The notes beneath the pieces are model-generated. The model was not told the origin of the DNA. It was given only the letters and a program-made list of their open reading frames with translations, and did not search any database. From JAPOXR01 sp963664715 (lineage in GTDB: Bacteria > Pseudomonadota > Alphaproteobacteria > Rhodobacterales > Rhodobacteraceae), in the NCBI GenBank assembly GCA_963664715.2, contig CAXXUY010000015.1:124001-188000 (forward strand): a stretch of DNA of 64,000 nucleotides, in the 5' to 3' direction. The position numbers were made by a program, and so were the translations under genes. Positions 1-8,840 of this stretch are shown here, one piece after another (the stretch's first letter is position 1; every line of letters starts with the position of its first letter).

Positions 1-172
1 CCAGGACGGCAACGTGTTTGGACGTCAGGGCAATCGACCTGCCGAGAGCGTCCGAGATCTCCTTGACCGTCATGTCGCGATCGACGAGCAGTTCCAGGAT
101 GTTCCGCCTGGTGGAGTCGGACAACGAGCCGAACAGCAGATCAAGCGCCGAGGAATCATCAATCTCCTGCAT
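1..172 (-). CDS. ArsR-family HTH transcriptional regulator (N-terminal part, runs off the left edge)
   Basis: Reading the minus strand from the ATG at 172 gives about 57 open codons to the edge, beginning MQEIDDSSALDLLFGSLSD. The stretch SDSTRRNILELL followed by MTVKEISDALG and SKHVAVL is the winged-helix pattern of ArsR repressors: helix 1 with the TRR-I-L motif, then the recognition helix ending in SKH-VL. A GGGAG lies just upstream of the ATG. No metal-binding cysteines are visible in this part. The gene is divergent from the atp operon, and a perfect palindrome at 332-347 is a plausible operator. The effector and the rest of the protein lie outside the window. Confidence 0.8.
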   Translation of the reverse strand, partial: MQEIDDSSALDLLFGSLSDSTRRNILELLVDRDMTVKEISDALGRSIALTSKHVAVL

Positions 173-331
173 CCTGTGAACTCCCGTCTTTGTCGGATCG
201 TAGCGGCCCGGTTCCGTCAGGACAGGCACGCGCGACTTCTCATTTGCCAGGTAACGGGCGATGCCGAGGCACCTGGCCGGATTGCAAATTGATCAGTCCA
301 GCACACGCTCTCCTGAAACCCTGATTGTGAT

Positions 332-347
332 TCAACCAGTTGGTTGA
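332..347. promoter_or_regulatory. Perfect palindrome, candidate ArsR-type operator
   Basis: TCAACCA-GT-TGGTTGA is a perfect inverted repeat with 7-bp arms in the 344-bp divergent region between the ArsR-like gene (start 172) and atpI (start 517). The CAACC/GGTTG core is a kind of site often bound by ArsR repressors. Autoregulation is inferred; no -35/-10 pair was assigned. I see nothing else in 173-516. Confidence 0.5.
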
Positions 348-516
348 GTCAATTCCAGCTTGAAACTCAGTCCTTACCAGATGCGGGAGATATTGATCGT
401 ATTCAAGAACGTCAATATAAACAAACAATTACCAGACTGCGGAATGCAAAGTTTTGCCTTGACAGCCAATTGACGCAACCATAGTTTCCCGCAGTCCGAA
501 TCCCTTGGCGGAGACA

Positions 517-873
517 ATGGCAGGCCCGGCAGATTCCGACGACAATGACCGCTCACCGATCCATGAGAGGATTGACGCGGCCAGGTCGGAGCTGGAGCCG
601 AACGAGCCGGAAACCGGGCCGGTGGCGGGAGCTCATCTTGCCTGGCGGATGGTCGTGGATCTCGTGGTCGGCACCGGCCTTGGCGCAGCGATGGGATACG
701 GACTGGATGTCCTGCTCGGTACCTTGCCGATCTTTCTGGCCGTCCTGACATTGCTTGGTTTTGCCGCTGGCGTGAACCTGATGATCAGGACGTCGCGGGA
801 GATCCAGCTGGAACAAGGCGGCCCGAAGGAGGCGTCCGATGAACAAGGTGCTGAACCGCCTCGCGGAGACTGA
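517..873 (+). CDS. atpI: ATP synthase accessory protein AtpI
   Basis: First gene of the F0 operon, 118 aa. The charged N-terminal 45 residues are followed by two hydrophobic segments (about 45-68 and 73-95), the second ending LGFAAGVNLMIRTSREIQ. This is the AtpI/Atp1 pattern: a small membrane protein assisting c-ring assembly or Mg2+ supply to the synthase. The ATG at 517 follows GGAG closely; a TTG at 505 would add four residues and is a possible alternative. The stop is five bases before the atpB start, so the two are co-transcribed. Assignment rests on position plus topology, because AtpI is poorly conserved. Confidence 0.85.
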   Translation: MAGPADSDDNDRSPIHERIDAARSELEPNEPETGPVAGAHLAWRMVVDLVVGTGLGAAMGYGLDVLLGTLPIFLAVLTLLGFAAGVNLMIRTSREIQLEQGGPKEASDEQGAEPPRGD

Positions 874-878
874 ATAAG

Positions 879-1625
879 GTGGCTACAGAAGAATCCGGCC
901 TGCAGATCCATCCGATGGATCAGTTCATCGTGAAGCCATTGTTCGGCGATGGTCCGCTCATGTGGTATACGCCGAGCAACGTCACGTTGTGGATGGCGCT
1001 TGCAGTTCTTGGCTCGGTTGCCTTCCTGGTTCTTGGCACCCGGCGCAAGGAAGTCGTTCCGGGAAGGACGCAGATGGCGGCCGAGATTGTGTATCTCTTC
1101 GTCCGGAACATGGTCGAGAATGTCGCCGGAAGGGACGCGCTGAGGTATTTTCCCCACATCATGACCGTGTTCATGTACATTGCCTTTGCCAATGTTCTCG
1201 GGCTCATTCCCGCGAGCTTTACGACAACTTCGCACATTGCAGTCACCGCCGCGCTTGCCCTGACCGTGTTCATTTCCGTTACCGTCATCGGTTTCGTAAA
1301 GCACGGCTTCGGTTTCCTGGGCCTGTTCTGGATCTCGTCCGCTCCCCTGGTCCTGCGGCCGGTACTGGCGGTGATCGAACTGATTTCCTATTTCGTCCGG
1401 CCGGTCAGCCACTCGATCCGGCTTTCCGGCAACATGATGGCCGGTCATGCGATGATCAAGGTATTTGCCGCCTTCGCCAGCGTGCTTGGTGTCGGTGCAT
1501 TTGTCCCGGTCCTCGCCATCGCCGCGGTTTACGGCCTGGAATTGCTGGTGGCCGTCATCCAGGCATATGTTTTCGCAATACTGACCTGCGTCTATCTGCG
1601 GGATGCGCTGCATCCCGGTCACTGA
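879..1625 (+). CDS. atpB: F0F1 ATP synthase subunit a
   Basis: 248 aa, starting at GTG 879; length and sequence fit alphaproteobacterial subunit a. This membrane protein forms the two proton half-channels against the c-ring. It has hydrophobic segments at about 36-53, 92-112, 118-140, 145-172 and 195-240. The essential arginine is Arg181 in the motif HSIRLSGNMMAGH, followed by the conserved C-terminal helix ending VFAILTCVYLRDALH. It lies between atpI and atpE in the canonical order. No strong Shine-Dalgarno is visible before the GTG, so expression may be coupled to atpI. Nothing is missing from the family core. Confidence 0.97.
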   Translation: MATEESGLQIHPMDQFIVKPLFGDGPLMWYTPSNVTLWMALAVLGSVAFLVLGTRRKEVVPGRTQMAAEIVYLFVRNMVENVAGRDALRYFPHIMTVFMYIAFANVLGLIPASFTTTSHIAVTAALALTVFISVTVIGFVKHGFGFLGLFWISSAPLVLRPVLAVIELISYFVRPVSHSIRLSGNMMAGHAMIKVFAAFASVLGVGAFVPVLAIAAVYGLELLVAVIQAYVFAILTCVYLRDALHPGH

Positions 1626-1668
1626 CACCTGAAGTTCACGAATTTTCGGCCTAGCAAGGAGAAGCAAA

Positions 1669-1911
1669 ATGGCAATCGAAGGCGACATCAACACAATGGG
1701 AGCGCTTGTCGGCGCCGGTCTGGCCTGCACGGGCATGGGCGGCGCTGCGGTCGGCGTTGGCCACGTCGTAGGAAACTACCTTTCCGGTGCCCTGAGGAAT
1801 CCCTCCGCGGCTGCCGGACAGACCGCGATGCTGTTCATCGGCATTGCATTTGCCGAAGCGCTTGGGATCTTCTCGTTCCTGATCGCGCTTCTTTTGATGT
1901 TCGCACTCTGA
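1669..1911 (+). CDS. atpE: F0F1 ATP synthase subunit c
   Basis: 80-aa hairpin of two transmembrane helices joined by a polar loop with RNPSA. The ion-carrying carboxylate is Glu63 in the motif GIAFAEALGIFSF. Glu at this position, without a sodium-binding signature, indicates a proton-driven ring. A strong AAGGAG lies upstream of the ATG, fitting the high stoichiometry of subunit c. Its separate, strong ribosome site between atpB and the b' gene is typical of F0 operons. Confidence 0.97.
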   Translation: MAIEGDINTMGALVGAGLACTGMGGAAVGVGHVVGNYLSGALRNPSAAAGQTAMLFIGIAFAEALGIFSFLIALLLMFAL

Positions 1912-1955
1912 CGAACCTGGCGAAACTCCGGCGGTGAAGCAGGCGAGGTAGCGGA

Positions 1956-2468
1956 ATGGCGGAACAAGGCGGCCTTCCTCAACTGGACTTCAGTTCATTT
2001 CCGAACCAGCTTTTCTGGCTCGTTGTCTTCATCGTTGTCCTGTTCGTGATCGTGAACGGGGTGGTCCTGCCAAGGATCGGCGGGATCATCGACCAGAGGG
2101 AAAGGCAGGTTCGCGATGACCTCGAGGAAGCCGGGCGCCTCGACGAACAGGCAACCCGGCTGAACCAGGAGACGTCCGAGCAACTTGCACAGGCCAAGGC
2201 AGATGCCGACGCGATCGTGGCCGAGGCAAGGGTGAAGGCACGCAAGATGCAGGATGAAGCCGTTGCCAGGGCAGCCGAGATGATCGCTGCAAGATCTGAT
2301 GAGGCCGGGGCCAGGATCGAGGAAATCCGCAACAGTGCAAGGGAGAGTGTCCGGGAAATCGGAACAGCTGTTGCGGCGGAAATTGTCATCAAGATGCTTC
2401 CCGGTCGAGATGCCGGCAGCAGGGTTGTCGAAGCGGTGAATTCTCGCTTGAATGGAGTCCGGAATTGA
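1956..2468 (+). CDS. atpF2: F0F1 ATP synthase subunit b' (first peripheral-stalk b-type subunit)
   Basis: 170 aa. One N-terminal membrane anchor (about 18-38, FWLVVFIVVLFVIVNGVVLP) is followed by a long charged helix, rich in Ala/Glu/Arg, running to the C-terminus, the b-subunit architecture. Alphaproteobacteria carry two diverged b genes, b' and b, forming a heterodimeric stator; this is the first. Its stop codon overlaps the TTG start of the next gene (2465-2468), so the two stalk subunits are translationally coupled. Symbols vary in the literature (atpF2, atpG, atpX). Confidence 0.92.
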   Translation: MAEQGGLPQLDFSSFPNQLFWLVVFIVVLFVIVNGVVLPRIGGIIDQRERQVRDDLEEAGRLDEQATRLNQETSEQLAQAKADADAIVAEARVKARKMQDEAVARAAEMIAARSDEAGARIEEIRNSARESVREIGTAVAAEIVIKMLPGRDAGSRVVEAVNSRLNGVRN

Positions 2469-3019
2469 AGCGGGCAGCAGCGATTCTGGCCGTGATGGCC
2501 TCGCCGGCATTCGCGGCATCGGGGCCGTTTTTCTCCCTGAGCAACACGAATTTCGTGGTCCTGATTGCGTTCATCATTTTCATTGGCGCACTTATCCGTT
2601 TCAAGGCGCCGCATTTTGCCAGCCGATTCATCGATGGTAAAATCGACGCAATACGCAACCAGATCGACAACGCCGCAAGGATCAGGGCCGATTCAGCCGA
2701 GGCCCTCGAGGCAGCGCGGAAGTCGAGGGAAGAGTCGATCGAACAGGCGGAACGGGCCGTCGAGGGCGCCCGGCGGGAGGCGGAACTTTTCGTCGAGAAT
2801 GCCGGCAAGGCAATTGAGCAGACTGTCGAGCGGCGGTTGCAGGCAGCCGAGGAACAGATTGCGAGTGCCGAGGCCGCGGCTGTTGCCGGCATCCGGAACG
2901 AGGCCATTGTGGTCGCGGTGGAAGCAGCTGGACAGGTCATCGCGGAATCCATGACGCCCGAGGACCGCAGGTCGGTCATGGACCAGGCACTCGAGGATCT
3001 GAGGTCCAACCTGGACTGA
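2465..3019 (+). CDS. atpF: F0F1 ATP synthase subunit b
   Basis: 184 aa from a TTG start overlapping the b' stop. Residues 1-18 (MKRAAAILAVMASPAFAA) look like a short signal-like extension, common in alphaproteobacterial b subunits. The membrane anchor NFVVLIAFIIFIGALIRF comes next, then a long charged coiled helix. It pairs with b' to hold the F1 head to subunit a. The F1 genes are not in the window. In this class they usually form a separate operon, so their absence here is expected. Confidence 0.92.
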   Translation: MKRAAAILAVMASPAFAASGPFFSLSNTNFVVLIAFIIFIGALIRFKAPHFASRFIDGKIDAIRNQIDNAARIRADSAEALEAARKSREESIEQAERAVEGARREAELFVENAGKAIEQTVERRLQAAEEQIASAEAAAVAGIRNEAIVVAVEAAGQVIAESMTPEDRRSVMDQALEDLRSNLD

Positions 3020-3064
3020 CCTAATCCGACTTCGCTCAGGTTCTCTTGCCGGTCTCCGGCCATT

Positions 3065-3097
3065 GGCGGACAGGCCGGGGCCGTCCGCCGTTTCTTT
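3065..3097 (+). terminator. Rho-independent terminator of the atp F0 operon
   Basis: GGCGGAC (3065-3071) pairs perfectly with GTCCGCC (3083-3089). An inner GGC/GCC extends the stem around a CGGG loop with one bulged A, and TTTCTTT follows. It lies 45 bp after the subunit b stop and before the convergent Ada-like gene. Confidence 0.75.
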
Positions 3098-3195
3098 CAT
3101 GCAAATCGCCTTTTCACCGTGGGTCTGGAATCCAGCCGGGACAGTGATTGATGAGCTCCAGGCCGACGCCGGGACGGGAAAGGCGTCGCCGGTCT

Positions 3196-4038
3196 TCAAA
3201 CCTGCAATTCGGCTTCACTCCGCGCCGATTCCCAGGCGAGCAGGGCGCGCTTGACAGGAAGTCCCCAACGGTAGCCTCCGAGTTCGCCTGACTTTCGGAT
3301 GACCCTGTGACAGGGGATCAGCCAACTGATCGGATTGCGGCCGATCGCGGTTCCGACCGCACGAACGGCATTGGGGAATCCGGCAAGACGGGCAACCTCG
3401 GAATAGGTCGACACGGAGCCTGTCGGTATGGAAATCAGCGCTTCCCAGACCTTGACCTGGAAGGGACCACCGGAGATCAGCAGCCTTGCCTTGCCACTTT
3501 GGCTGAGGGCGGCATCGACCCAGCCGCATATCGCCTCTGGCCTTTCCACGAAGCTCGCGCTCGGCCATCTTCCGGACAGATCCTCGAAGGTGTGCTCCCG
3601 GCCGTGTTCGGATGCGAACGCGATCCCGCAAAGACCCCGATTCGTTCCCATCGCCAGCATGACGCCAAATGGGCTGTCGAACCATCCCCAGTTGATCGTC
3701 AGCCCGGCACCCTTGCCGGAATACTCCCCGGGACTCATCGCTTCCCACTTGACGAACAGGTCGTGCAGTCTTCCGGTTCCCGAAAGGCCAACCGAGCGTG
3801 CGGCGTCCTGAACCGTCGTGTCCTGCTGCAGGAGCGTGCGTGCGTGCTGCAAGGCAAGGTATTGGTGATACCGCTTGGGTGACACTCCGACCCATTGCGA
3901 AAACAGGCGCTGGAAGTGCGCCGGGCTCATGTTCATCCGTCCGGCCAGTTCGCCGAGCGAAATTTCCCTTTCCCGGGAATCGTCTATGAGCCTTATGGCC
4001 CGGGATATGACGTTGTAATGGTAGCTTGTTTCATTCAT
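3196..4038 (-). CDS. Ada-like AraC/O6-methylguanine-DNA methyltransferase fusion
   Basis: 280 aa from the ATG at 4038 (MNETSYHYNVISRAIRL); an ORF extension to 4080 is less likely. Residues about 10-105 form an AraC HTH (MNMSPAHFQRLFSQWVGVSP). Residues about 115-280 form the alkyltransferase with the active-site motif PCHRVIRKSGELGGYRWG, whose cysteine accepts the alkyl group. The N-terminal Cys4 zinc domain of E. coli Ada, which senses methylphosphotriesters, is absent. The protein therefore looks like the shorter fusion, a repair enzyme that may regulate its own transcription. It is divergent from nth, another repair gene; the starts are about 110 bp apart. Confidence 0.9.
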   Translation of the reverse strand: MNETSYHYNVISRAIRLIDDSREREISLGELAGRMNMSPAHFQRLFSQWVGVSPKRYHQYLALQHARTLLQQDTTVQDAARSVGLSGTGRLHDLFVKWEAMSPGEYSGKGAGLTINWGWFDSPFGVMLAMGTNRGLCGIAFASEHGREHTFEDLSGRWPSASFVERPEAICGWVDAALSQSGKARLLISGGPFQVKVWEALISIPTGSVSTYSEVARLAGFPNAVRAVGTAIGRNPISWLIPCHRVIRKSGELGGYRWGLPVKRALLAWESARSEAELQV

Positions 4039-4146
4039 TGGAGTTCTGCACGTTACAACCAGGTGATTTAGGCCTGCCATATTGTTCAGTCGACCCGTTT
4101 CTTGCTACTTCCGATCCGGTTTCGTCGAACATCATGCGGGTCCGAT

Positions 4147-4821
4147 ATGCAAGTGAGCACTTCCTCCGAATACAAGCGCATCCACGAGGTCTTTCGCCGG
4201 TTTCGAGAAGACCGGGCAGAGCCCAGGGGCGAACTCGAACATGTCAACGAGTTTACCCTGCTGGTCGCCGTCGTCCTGTCTGCCCAGGCAACCGATGTCG
4301 GGGTCAACAAGGCTACAGCCGGGCTGTTCCGCGTGGCAGACACGCCAGGCAAGATGCTGGAGCTGGGCGAGGAAGGATTGATCGACCACATCCGGTCAAT
4401 TGGCCTCTATCGAAACAAGGCCAGGAACGTGATGAAGCTGTCAAGGATTCTCCAGGAGGAATATGGCGGGGTCGTGCCATCTTCCCGTGCTGCGCTCCAG
4501 TCGCTTCCCGGAGTGGGGCGCAAGACTGCAAATGTCGTGCTCAACATGTGGTTCCGGCATCCGGCACAGGCCGTCGACACTCACATATTCAGGGTTGGCA
4601 ACAGGACAGGACTCGTTCCCGGGAAGACGGTCGAGGACGTCGAACGGTCCATTGAAGACAACGTGCCGGCCGAGTTCCAGCAGCATGCCCACCACTGGCT
4701 GATTCTGCATGGCCGCTACATTTGCAAGGCCCGCAAGCCCGACTGCGGCAGATGCCTGATAGCGGATTTGTGCGAGTACTACGCGGCATCAATGGCAGGG
4801 GCTGGCGGTGAAGCGCAATGA
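4147..4821 (+). CDS. nth: Endonuclease III (DNA glycosylase/AP lyase)
   Basis: 224 aa from the ATG at 4147 (an upstream start at 4102 would add a non-conserved tail). The helix-hairpin-helix is LPGVGRKTANVVL (120-132) with catalytic Lys126; the catalytic Asp144 lies in AVDTHIFRV. The 4Fe-4S ligands are Cys193, 200, 203 and 209, spaced C-x6-C-x2-C-x5-C. The enzyme removes oxidised pyrimidines and nicks the abasic site in base excision repair. All signature residues are present and the length is normal. The stop overlaps the start of the following kinase by four bases (ATGA), so the two are coupled. Confidence 0.96.
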   Translation: MQVSTSSEYKRIHEVFRRFREDRAEPRGELEHVNEFTLLVAVVLSAQATDVGVNKATAGLFRVADTPGKMLELGEEGLIDHIRSIGLYRNKARNVMKLSRILQEEYGGVVPSSRAALQSLPGVGRKTANVVLNMWFRHPAQAVDTHIFRVGNRTGLVPGKTVEDVERSIEDNVPAEFQQHAHHWLILHGRYICKARKPDCGRCLIADLCEYYAASMAGAGGEAQ

Positions 4822-5831
4822 CGAGGATGCAGGTGAAAACTCTTGATGTTGTGGGCGTTGGCAATGCACTGGTCGACGTGTTGGCCCATGTCGAGGATGG
4901 TTTTCTTTCCGAGCATGGCGTCATGAAGGGAATCATGCACCTCATAGACCACGAGAGGGCCAGCATGCTTTACGGCCTGCTGAGCGAGAAGACCGAGGTC
5001 AGCGGCGGTTCGGCGGCCAACACGGTTGCCGGGGTCGCCATGCTCGGCGGAAGCGCCGGATTCATCGGCAAGGTGTGCGCTGACCCGTTTGGCAGCGTGT
5101 TCGCAGCGGACCTGGCCAGACTCGGAGTCAAGTTTGCAACACCGCGGGCTCCCGAAGCATCGGAATTCGAGACGGGACGCAGCACGGTGATGATTTCTCC
5201 GGATGGCGAGCGAACGATGAACACCTATCTGGGAGCGGCGGAGTTCCTGTCCTCCTCGGACATTGATCCGGAGGTCATCTGCAGCGCACGCTGGATTTTC
5301 CTTGAGGGATTCAGGCTGGATGGCAGCGACAGTGTCGAGGCCTTCAGGAAGGCCGTGACCCTCTGCCATGATGCAGTCGGTTCCGTGGCACTTACCCTTT
5401 CCGACCCGTTCTGCGTTGAACGGAACCGTAACGCCTTCGGGGAACTGATTAATGGTGGAGTTGAACTGCTCCTGTGCAACCGGGAAGAACTGACCTCGAT
5501 GTATGAAGTTGACGACGTCGAATCGGCGCTGGAACTGGCTGCAGGCGAAGTGCCGATCGTGGCATGCACGATGTCCGAGAATGGTGCCATCATTGCCGAG
5601 GGGAAAAAGAGGTTCAGGGTCGGTGCGTATCCGGCTGATGTCGTGGACGTGACGGGCGCCGGCGATCTGTTTGCGGCCGGTTTTCTCCACGCGCTTGTTT
5701 CCGGCGCCGACCTCGAATCGGCGGGGCAGATGGGTTGCGCCGCAGCTTCGGAGGTCATCAGCCATGTCGGCGCAAGGCCGCAAAGGGACCTCAGGGCCTA
5801 TTTCAGGGAACTGGGACTGGGTCAGGACTGA
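4818..5831 (+). CDS. PfkB-family carbohydrate kinase, adenosine-kinase-like
   Basis: 337 aa. The N-terminal signature GVGNALVDVLAHVED and the motif VSGGSAANTVAGVAMLGG (about 53-71) are the first PfkB region. The C-terminal DVVDVTGAGDLFAAGFLHAL holds the GAGD anion hole with the catalytic Asp. This subgroup is usually annotated as adenosine kinase or sugar kinase in alphaproteobacteria; the substrate cannot be told from sequence alone. It overlaps nth by ATGA and ends 206 bp before the convergent 5'-nucleotidase gene. If the substrate is adenosine, the neighbours would be opposite steps of nucleoside salvage. That link is speculative. Confidence 0.88.
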   Translation: MTRMQVKTLDVVGVGNALVDVLAHVEDGFLSEHGVMKGIMHLIDHERASMLYGLLSEKTEVSGGSAANTVAGVAMLGGSAGFIGKVCADPFGSVFAADLARLGVKFATPRAPEASEFETGRSTVMISPDGERTMNTYLGAAEFLSSSDIDPEVICSARWIFLEGFRLDGSDSVEAFRKAVTLCHDAVGSVALTLSDPFCVERNRNAFGELINGGVELLLCNREELTSMYEVDDVESALELAAGEVPIVACTMSENGAIIAEGKKRFRVGAYPADVVDVTGAGDLFAAGFLHALVSGADLESAGQMGCAAASEVISHVGARPQRDLRAYFRELGLGQD

Positions 5832-6037
5832 ACCGGAGCACGGATCCTGTCGCCAGGCAGGACTATCAAGAGGACCAGCCGCGAGCCCGTCTTGAATGGA
5901 CCCACATCACTCGTTCAATGCCTGGCCGCCGGGCTGCCGGCACTGATCGGGAACGCACCGGACCCTGCCGGGAAGTGTATCTGCAAGTCGGCAACGGCCC
6001 AGAATTGGGCCGCTGCCAGGATTGGATGTGCGGACTG

Positions 6038-7543
6038 TCAGTTGACGATCGTCAACCTTCCCTCGACTGCGGGTGCCACCTCTCCCCTCGAAGAGATGTA
6101 GTCGAACACCTGCACCGTCATGAGAATGGCCGCATACTCGTCCACGATTCGCCGCTTGTCGGCGAAAATTGAGTATCCATCGCCGCCACCGGCCACATAG
6201 TCATTGATCGCAAGCGAGAAGGTTGCACCGGTGTCGAGCGGCGCTCCGTTCCTCGTGACCTCGAGTACCCGCTGCCCAGGTGCCTGTGACGGATCAAGCT
6301 TGACCTCTATCCCGGAAACATGCGGGAAGCGGCCTGCACCATTCTCGATTTCGCTGAATCCATTCTCAAGCGCGTCGATGATGTCCTGTCCGGAGACTTC
6401 GAGCACGACAGTCTTGTTGCCGAACGGGAGTTCACTCTGGATGTCCCTGCGCGTGAGCACGGTTCCCGGCTCGTAGATCCGGTTGGCGCGTATGCCTCCG
6501 CCATTCATGATCGAGATGTCAGCACCGGTGGCTTCAAGAATCGCGTCGGCGAAGAGATTTGCGATCGCTGCTTCCCTGGACCTGATGACCTCGCGCCGAC
6601 TGTCGAGTTCGGTCGTCGTGGTGCCGAGTTCAACATTCAATTCGTCGCTCAGCTTGTCCTCATAGGACTGCACGACCGCCGCGAGTTCGGCATCGGGTTC
6701 GACATGCGCCGTATCGATGATCCTGTATTCGGCGCTCCAGATGAACTCCGTCTGTTCGTCGTCCACTTCCTCATCGAGCATCAGGTCGATGATGGTGACC
6801 CAGTCCGCCTGTTCCCCCGACTCCGCGAAAAGCATGTCGCCGGAATATCTTGCGGCAAGAAGGTGGTCGTCACCGCTGAGCAGAATATCGACGGCCCCCT
6901 GGTCCATGAGCGCCTGGTCTTCGGCGACATCGGTATGGGCAAGGGCGACGACCAGGTTGGCGCCACTTTCCCGCAGCATGTCACCGGTCTCGGAAGCGAC
7001 TTCGGTGGCGTCGCGGAATGTGAATTCGCCGGGGCTCGACTTGACCGCCGTGCCAACGGTCGTCAGGCCCAGTATGCCGATCTTGTACTTGCCCGCATCA
7101 ACCATGATGGACGGAACTGCACCCCCGATTATGTTGCCGTCGGGATCCTGGTTGTTGGCTCCCAGCATGGGAAAGTTGGCTTCCGAAATCCGTTGCTTGG
7201 CGACTTCCGGACCAAAGTCAAACTCGTGGTTACCGAGAACCATTGCGGTCAGGCCCAGCCGATTGAGCAGGTCGATCATGTGAGCGCCTTCATCGAGACC
7301 CGACATGAGCGAAGGCGAAATCGTGTCTCCGCCAAATGTCACCAGGACATTGCCTCCGCCTTCTCTTTCCCGGTCAATGACGGATGCCAGGCGCGCGACA
7401 CCGCCCCTTCCGTCTTTCTCGTTCATCCGGTCGAGATCGTTGAAATGGATGATGGTGACCTTCTCGGCAGCGAATGCCGAGGCAGAAATTGCCAATGCGG
7501 CGATCCCCGCCCCGCATGCAAGAGCCGATGACAGTTTTATCAT
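6038..7543 (-). CDS. Secreted bifunctional metallophosphatase/5'-nucleotidase (UshA-like)
   Basis: 501 aa. A signal peptide (about 1-25, ending ASAFA-AEK) targets it to the periplasm. An N-terminal calcineurin-like metallophosphatase domain contains TFGGDT and GNHEFDFG; a 5'-nucleotidase C-terminal domain contains NGGGIRA and INDYVAGGGDGYS. Two usual metal-ligand motifs are altered. The family DxH near the start reads NDLDRM, with Asp for His, and the late GHxH reads GDDH. Other ligands appear intact, so activity is plausible with a modified site. A very strong AGGAGG precedes the ATG at 7543. The likely role is release of phosphate and nucleosides from external nucleotides. Confidence 0.9.
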   Translation of the reverse strand: MIKLSSALACGAGIAALAISASAFAAEKVTIIHFNDLDRMNEKDGRGGVARLASVIDREREGGGNVLVTFGGDTISPSLMSGLDEGAHMIDLLNRLGLTAMVLGNHEFDFGPEVAKQRISEANFPMLGANNQDPDGNIIGGAVPSIMVDAGKYKIGILGLTTVGTAVKSSPGEFTFRDATEVASETGDMLRESGANLVVALAHTDVAEDQALMDQGAVDILLSGDDHLLAARYSGDMLFAESGEQADWVTIIDLMLDEEVDDEQTEFIWSAEYRIIDTAHVEPDAELAAVVQSYEDKLSDELNVELGTTTTELDSRREVIRSREAAIANLFADAILEATGADISIMNGGGIRANRIYEPGTVLTRRDIQSELPFGNKTVVLEVSGQDIIDALENGFSEIENGAGRFPHVSGIEVKLDPSQAPGQRVLEVTRNGAPLDTGATFSLAINDYVAGGGDGYSIFADKRRIVDEYAAILMTVQVFDYISSRGEVAPAVEGRLTIVN

Positions 7544-8840
7544 GATTTTGTCCTCCTGTTGGTCATCCTGTTGGGTGAATCAGTGAGTCCTGAATATGTC
7601 AGGATATCATCAAGTCAATCGGAATGCGTGTCGGCAGCGCGGTTTGCAGGTTCTTGTCGTTCGAACAGGCCAGTTCCCCTTGGAGAATTGCCTGCACTGG
7701 AACCCGTTTCTCGGGGTGAACAGTCACACGACCAATTCGAGCCTCTTCCGCCCCGTAGTCGGTGATATCCCAACCGCTGTCCAAACCAGCGACATTTTTC
7801 ATCGCTTCATGTTTCGTCCGAATCACCCGGGTCGTACAACAGGCAGTTGGCAACAGCACGAACCCAGGTGAGAGGGTGAGAGGATCGTCTCGTCGGGATG
7901 GGCCGTGACCTGGCTGACGCGCAGGCGATTGACGGAAGCTGCCGCAAGGATACGATTGGGAGAGGGAGCGGCCCCATCCTGGCTGACCACCTCGGAAACT
8001 GCCGCTCCCGGTCCATTTGATCGATGGCTCGGGCCCATGACCCGGCAAGCGATCGGGCCGGAAACTCTGCCAATGCCGGATTTCCCTGCGAGTTCGTGAC
8101 GCGATGTTGCATGGCATCCGGACACGCTGCCATGCAGGAACCTGATCGCAAATACACCTGTCGTGTAACGGGCGGGACCTTCACCCGGGCAATTCGTCTG
8201 GAAACCGGAACTTCAGTTTTGTCGCGGGCGTTCGAAAGTCCCTGCCATGAAAGGACTGTCTGCAATTTCAACCTGTTCGTGGGCAAGAAGGGTCATTTGT
8301 GGCGAAACCACTACCACTCTCGTCCTGGATCATCGCGCAGGTACTGCCTTCTTAACCATGGCCCTGGATGCCGTCGTGTTCGGGTCAAGATGCGCTGGTT
8401 GCGAGAACGTCGTCCTAAGCAGTCGAGAGAATGTTCCCTCTTGCAGTTCTCAACTGGCAGCCGGTTGTAAAGGCAGAACATTCAGTACGTGATAGCCGGG
8501 CTCGGCCCTCAGTCTGCGAATGTACCCTGTTGCGCGACAAAATCATTGGAGTCAGGAGTCGATCAAGTACATTGAGTGAACAAACACACTTATTGACTCC
8601 AACGAACCGTCGCGATGCTTCCGAAAACGAAACAAATCGACCAACAGGCAAGACCATTGACGCACACTACTAAGACGACCGTGAACAAACACCATCTAGG
8701 GGTTCTTTCTTGGGAGTGTCTAGGGGCGTTTGGGGAACGGGACAGACCAGGAACCTAGGTTGATTGATGATGGCTTGACCGGTCGGAGAGCCGCGGCGCA
8801 CGTTCGACAACGCAACTCTAAATGCAGCCATGGCCGACAT
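7544..8840. other. 1.3-kb stretch with no convincing gene
   Basis: Short overlapping ORFs occur on both strands, but none shows a recognisable domain. The best candidate is a 67-codon minus-strand frame ending at 7599 (MKNVAGLDSGWDITDYGAEE), without a good ribosome site. The stretch contains one copy of the palindromic repeat family (8528-8620) and another isolated GTGAACAAACACC about 60 bp further on. No tRNA was seen. Confidence 0.5.
8528..8620. repeat. Dispersed palindromic repeat, copy R1
   Basis: The outer arms read TTGCGCGAC and, on the far side, GTCGCGA. Inner arms TTGGAGTC and GACTCCAA face each other, with GAGTGAACAAACAC at 8574-8587 between them. The same layout occurs at 10287-10390 and 12087-12190. 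The shape suggests a MITE or a REP-like element. Confidence 0.6.

Noticed and set aside
633..1736. 367-codon minus-strand frame opposite atpI and atpB
   Set aside because: It overlaps two certain genes, has low-complexity composition and no domain.
7599..8117. 172-codon minus-strand frame downstream of the phosphatase
   Set aside because: No domain, no convincing ribosome site, and overlapping frames of similar length on both strands.
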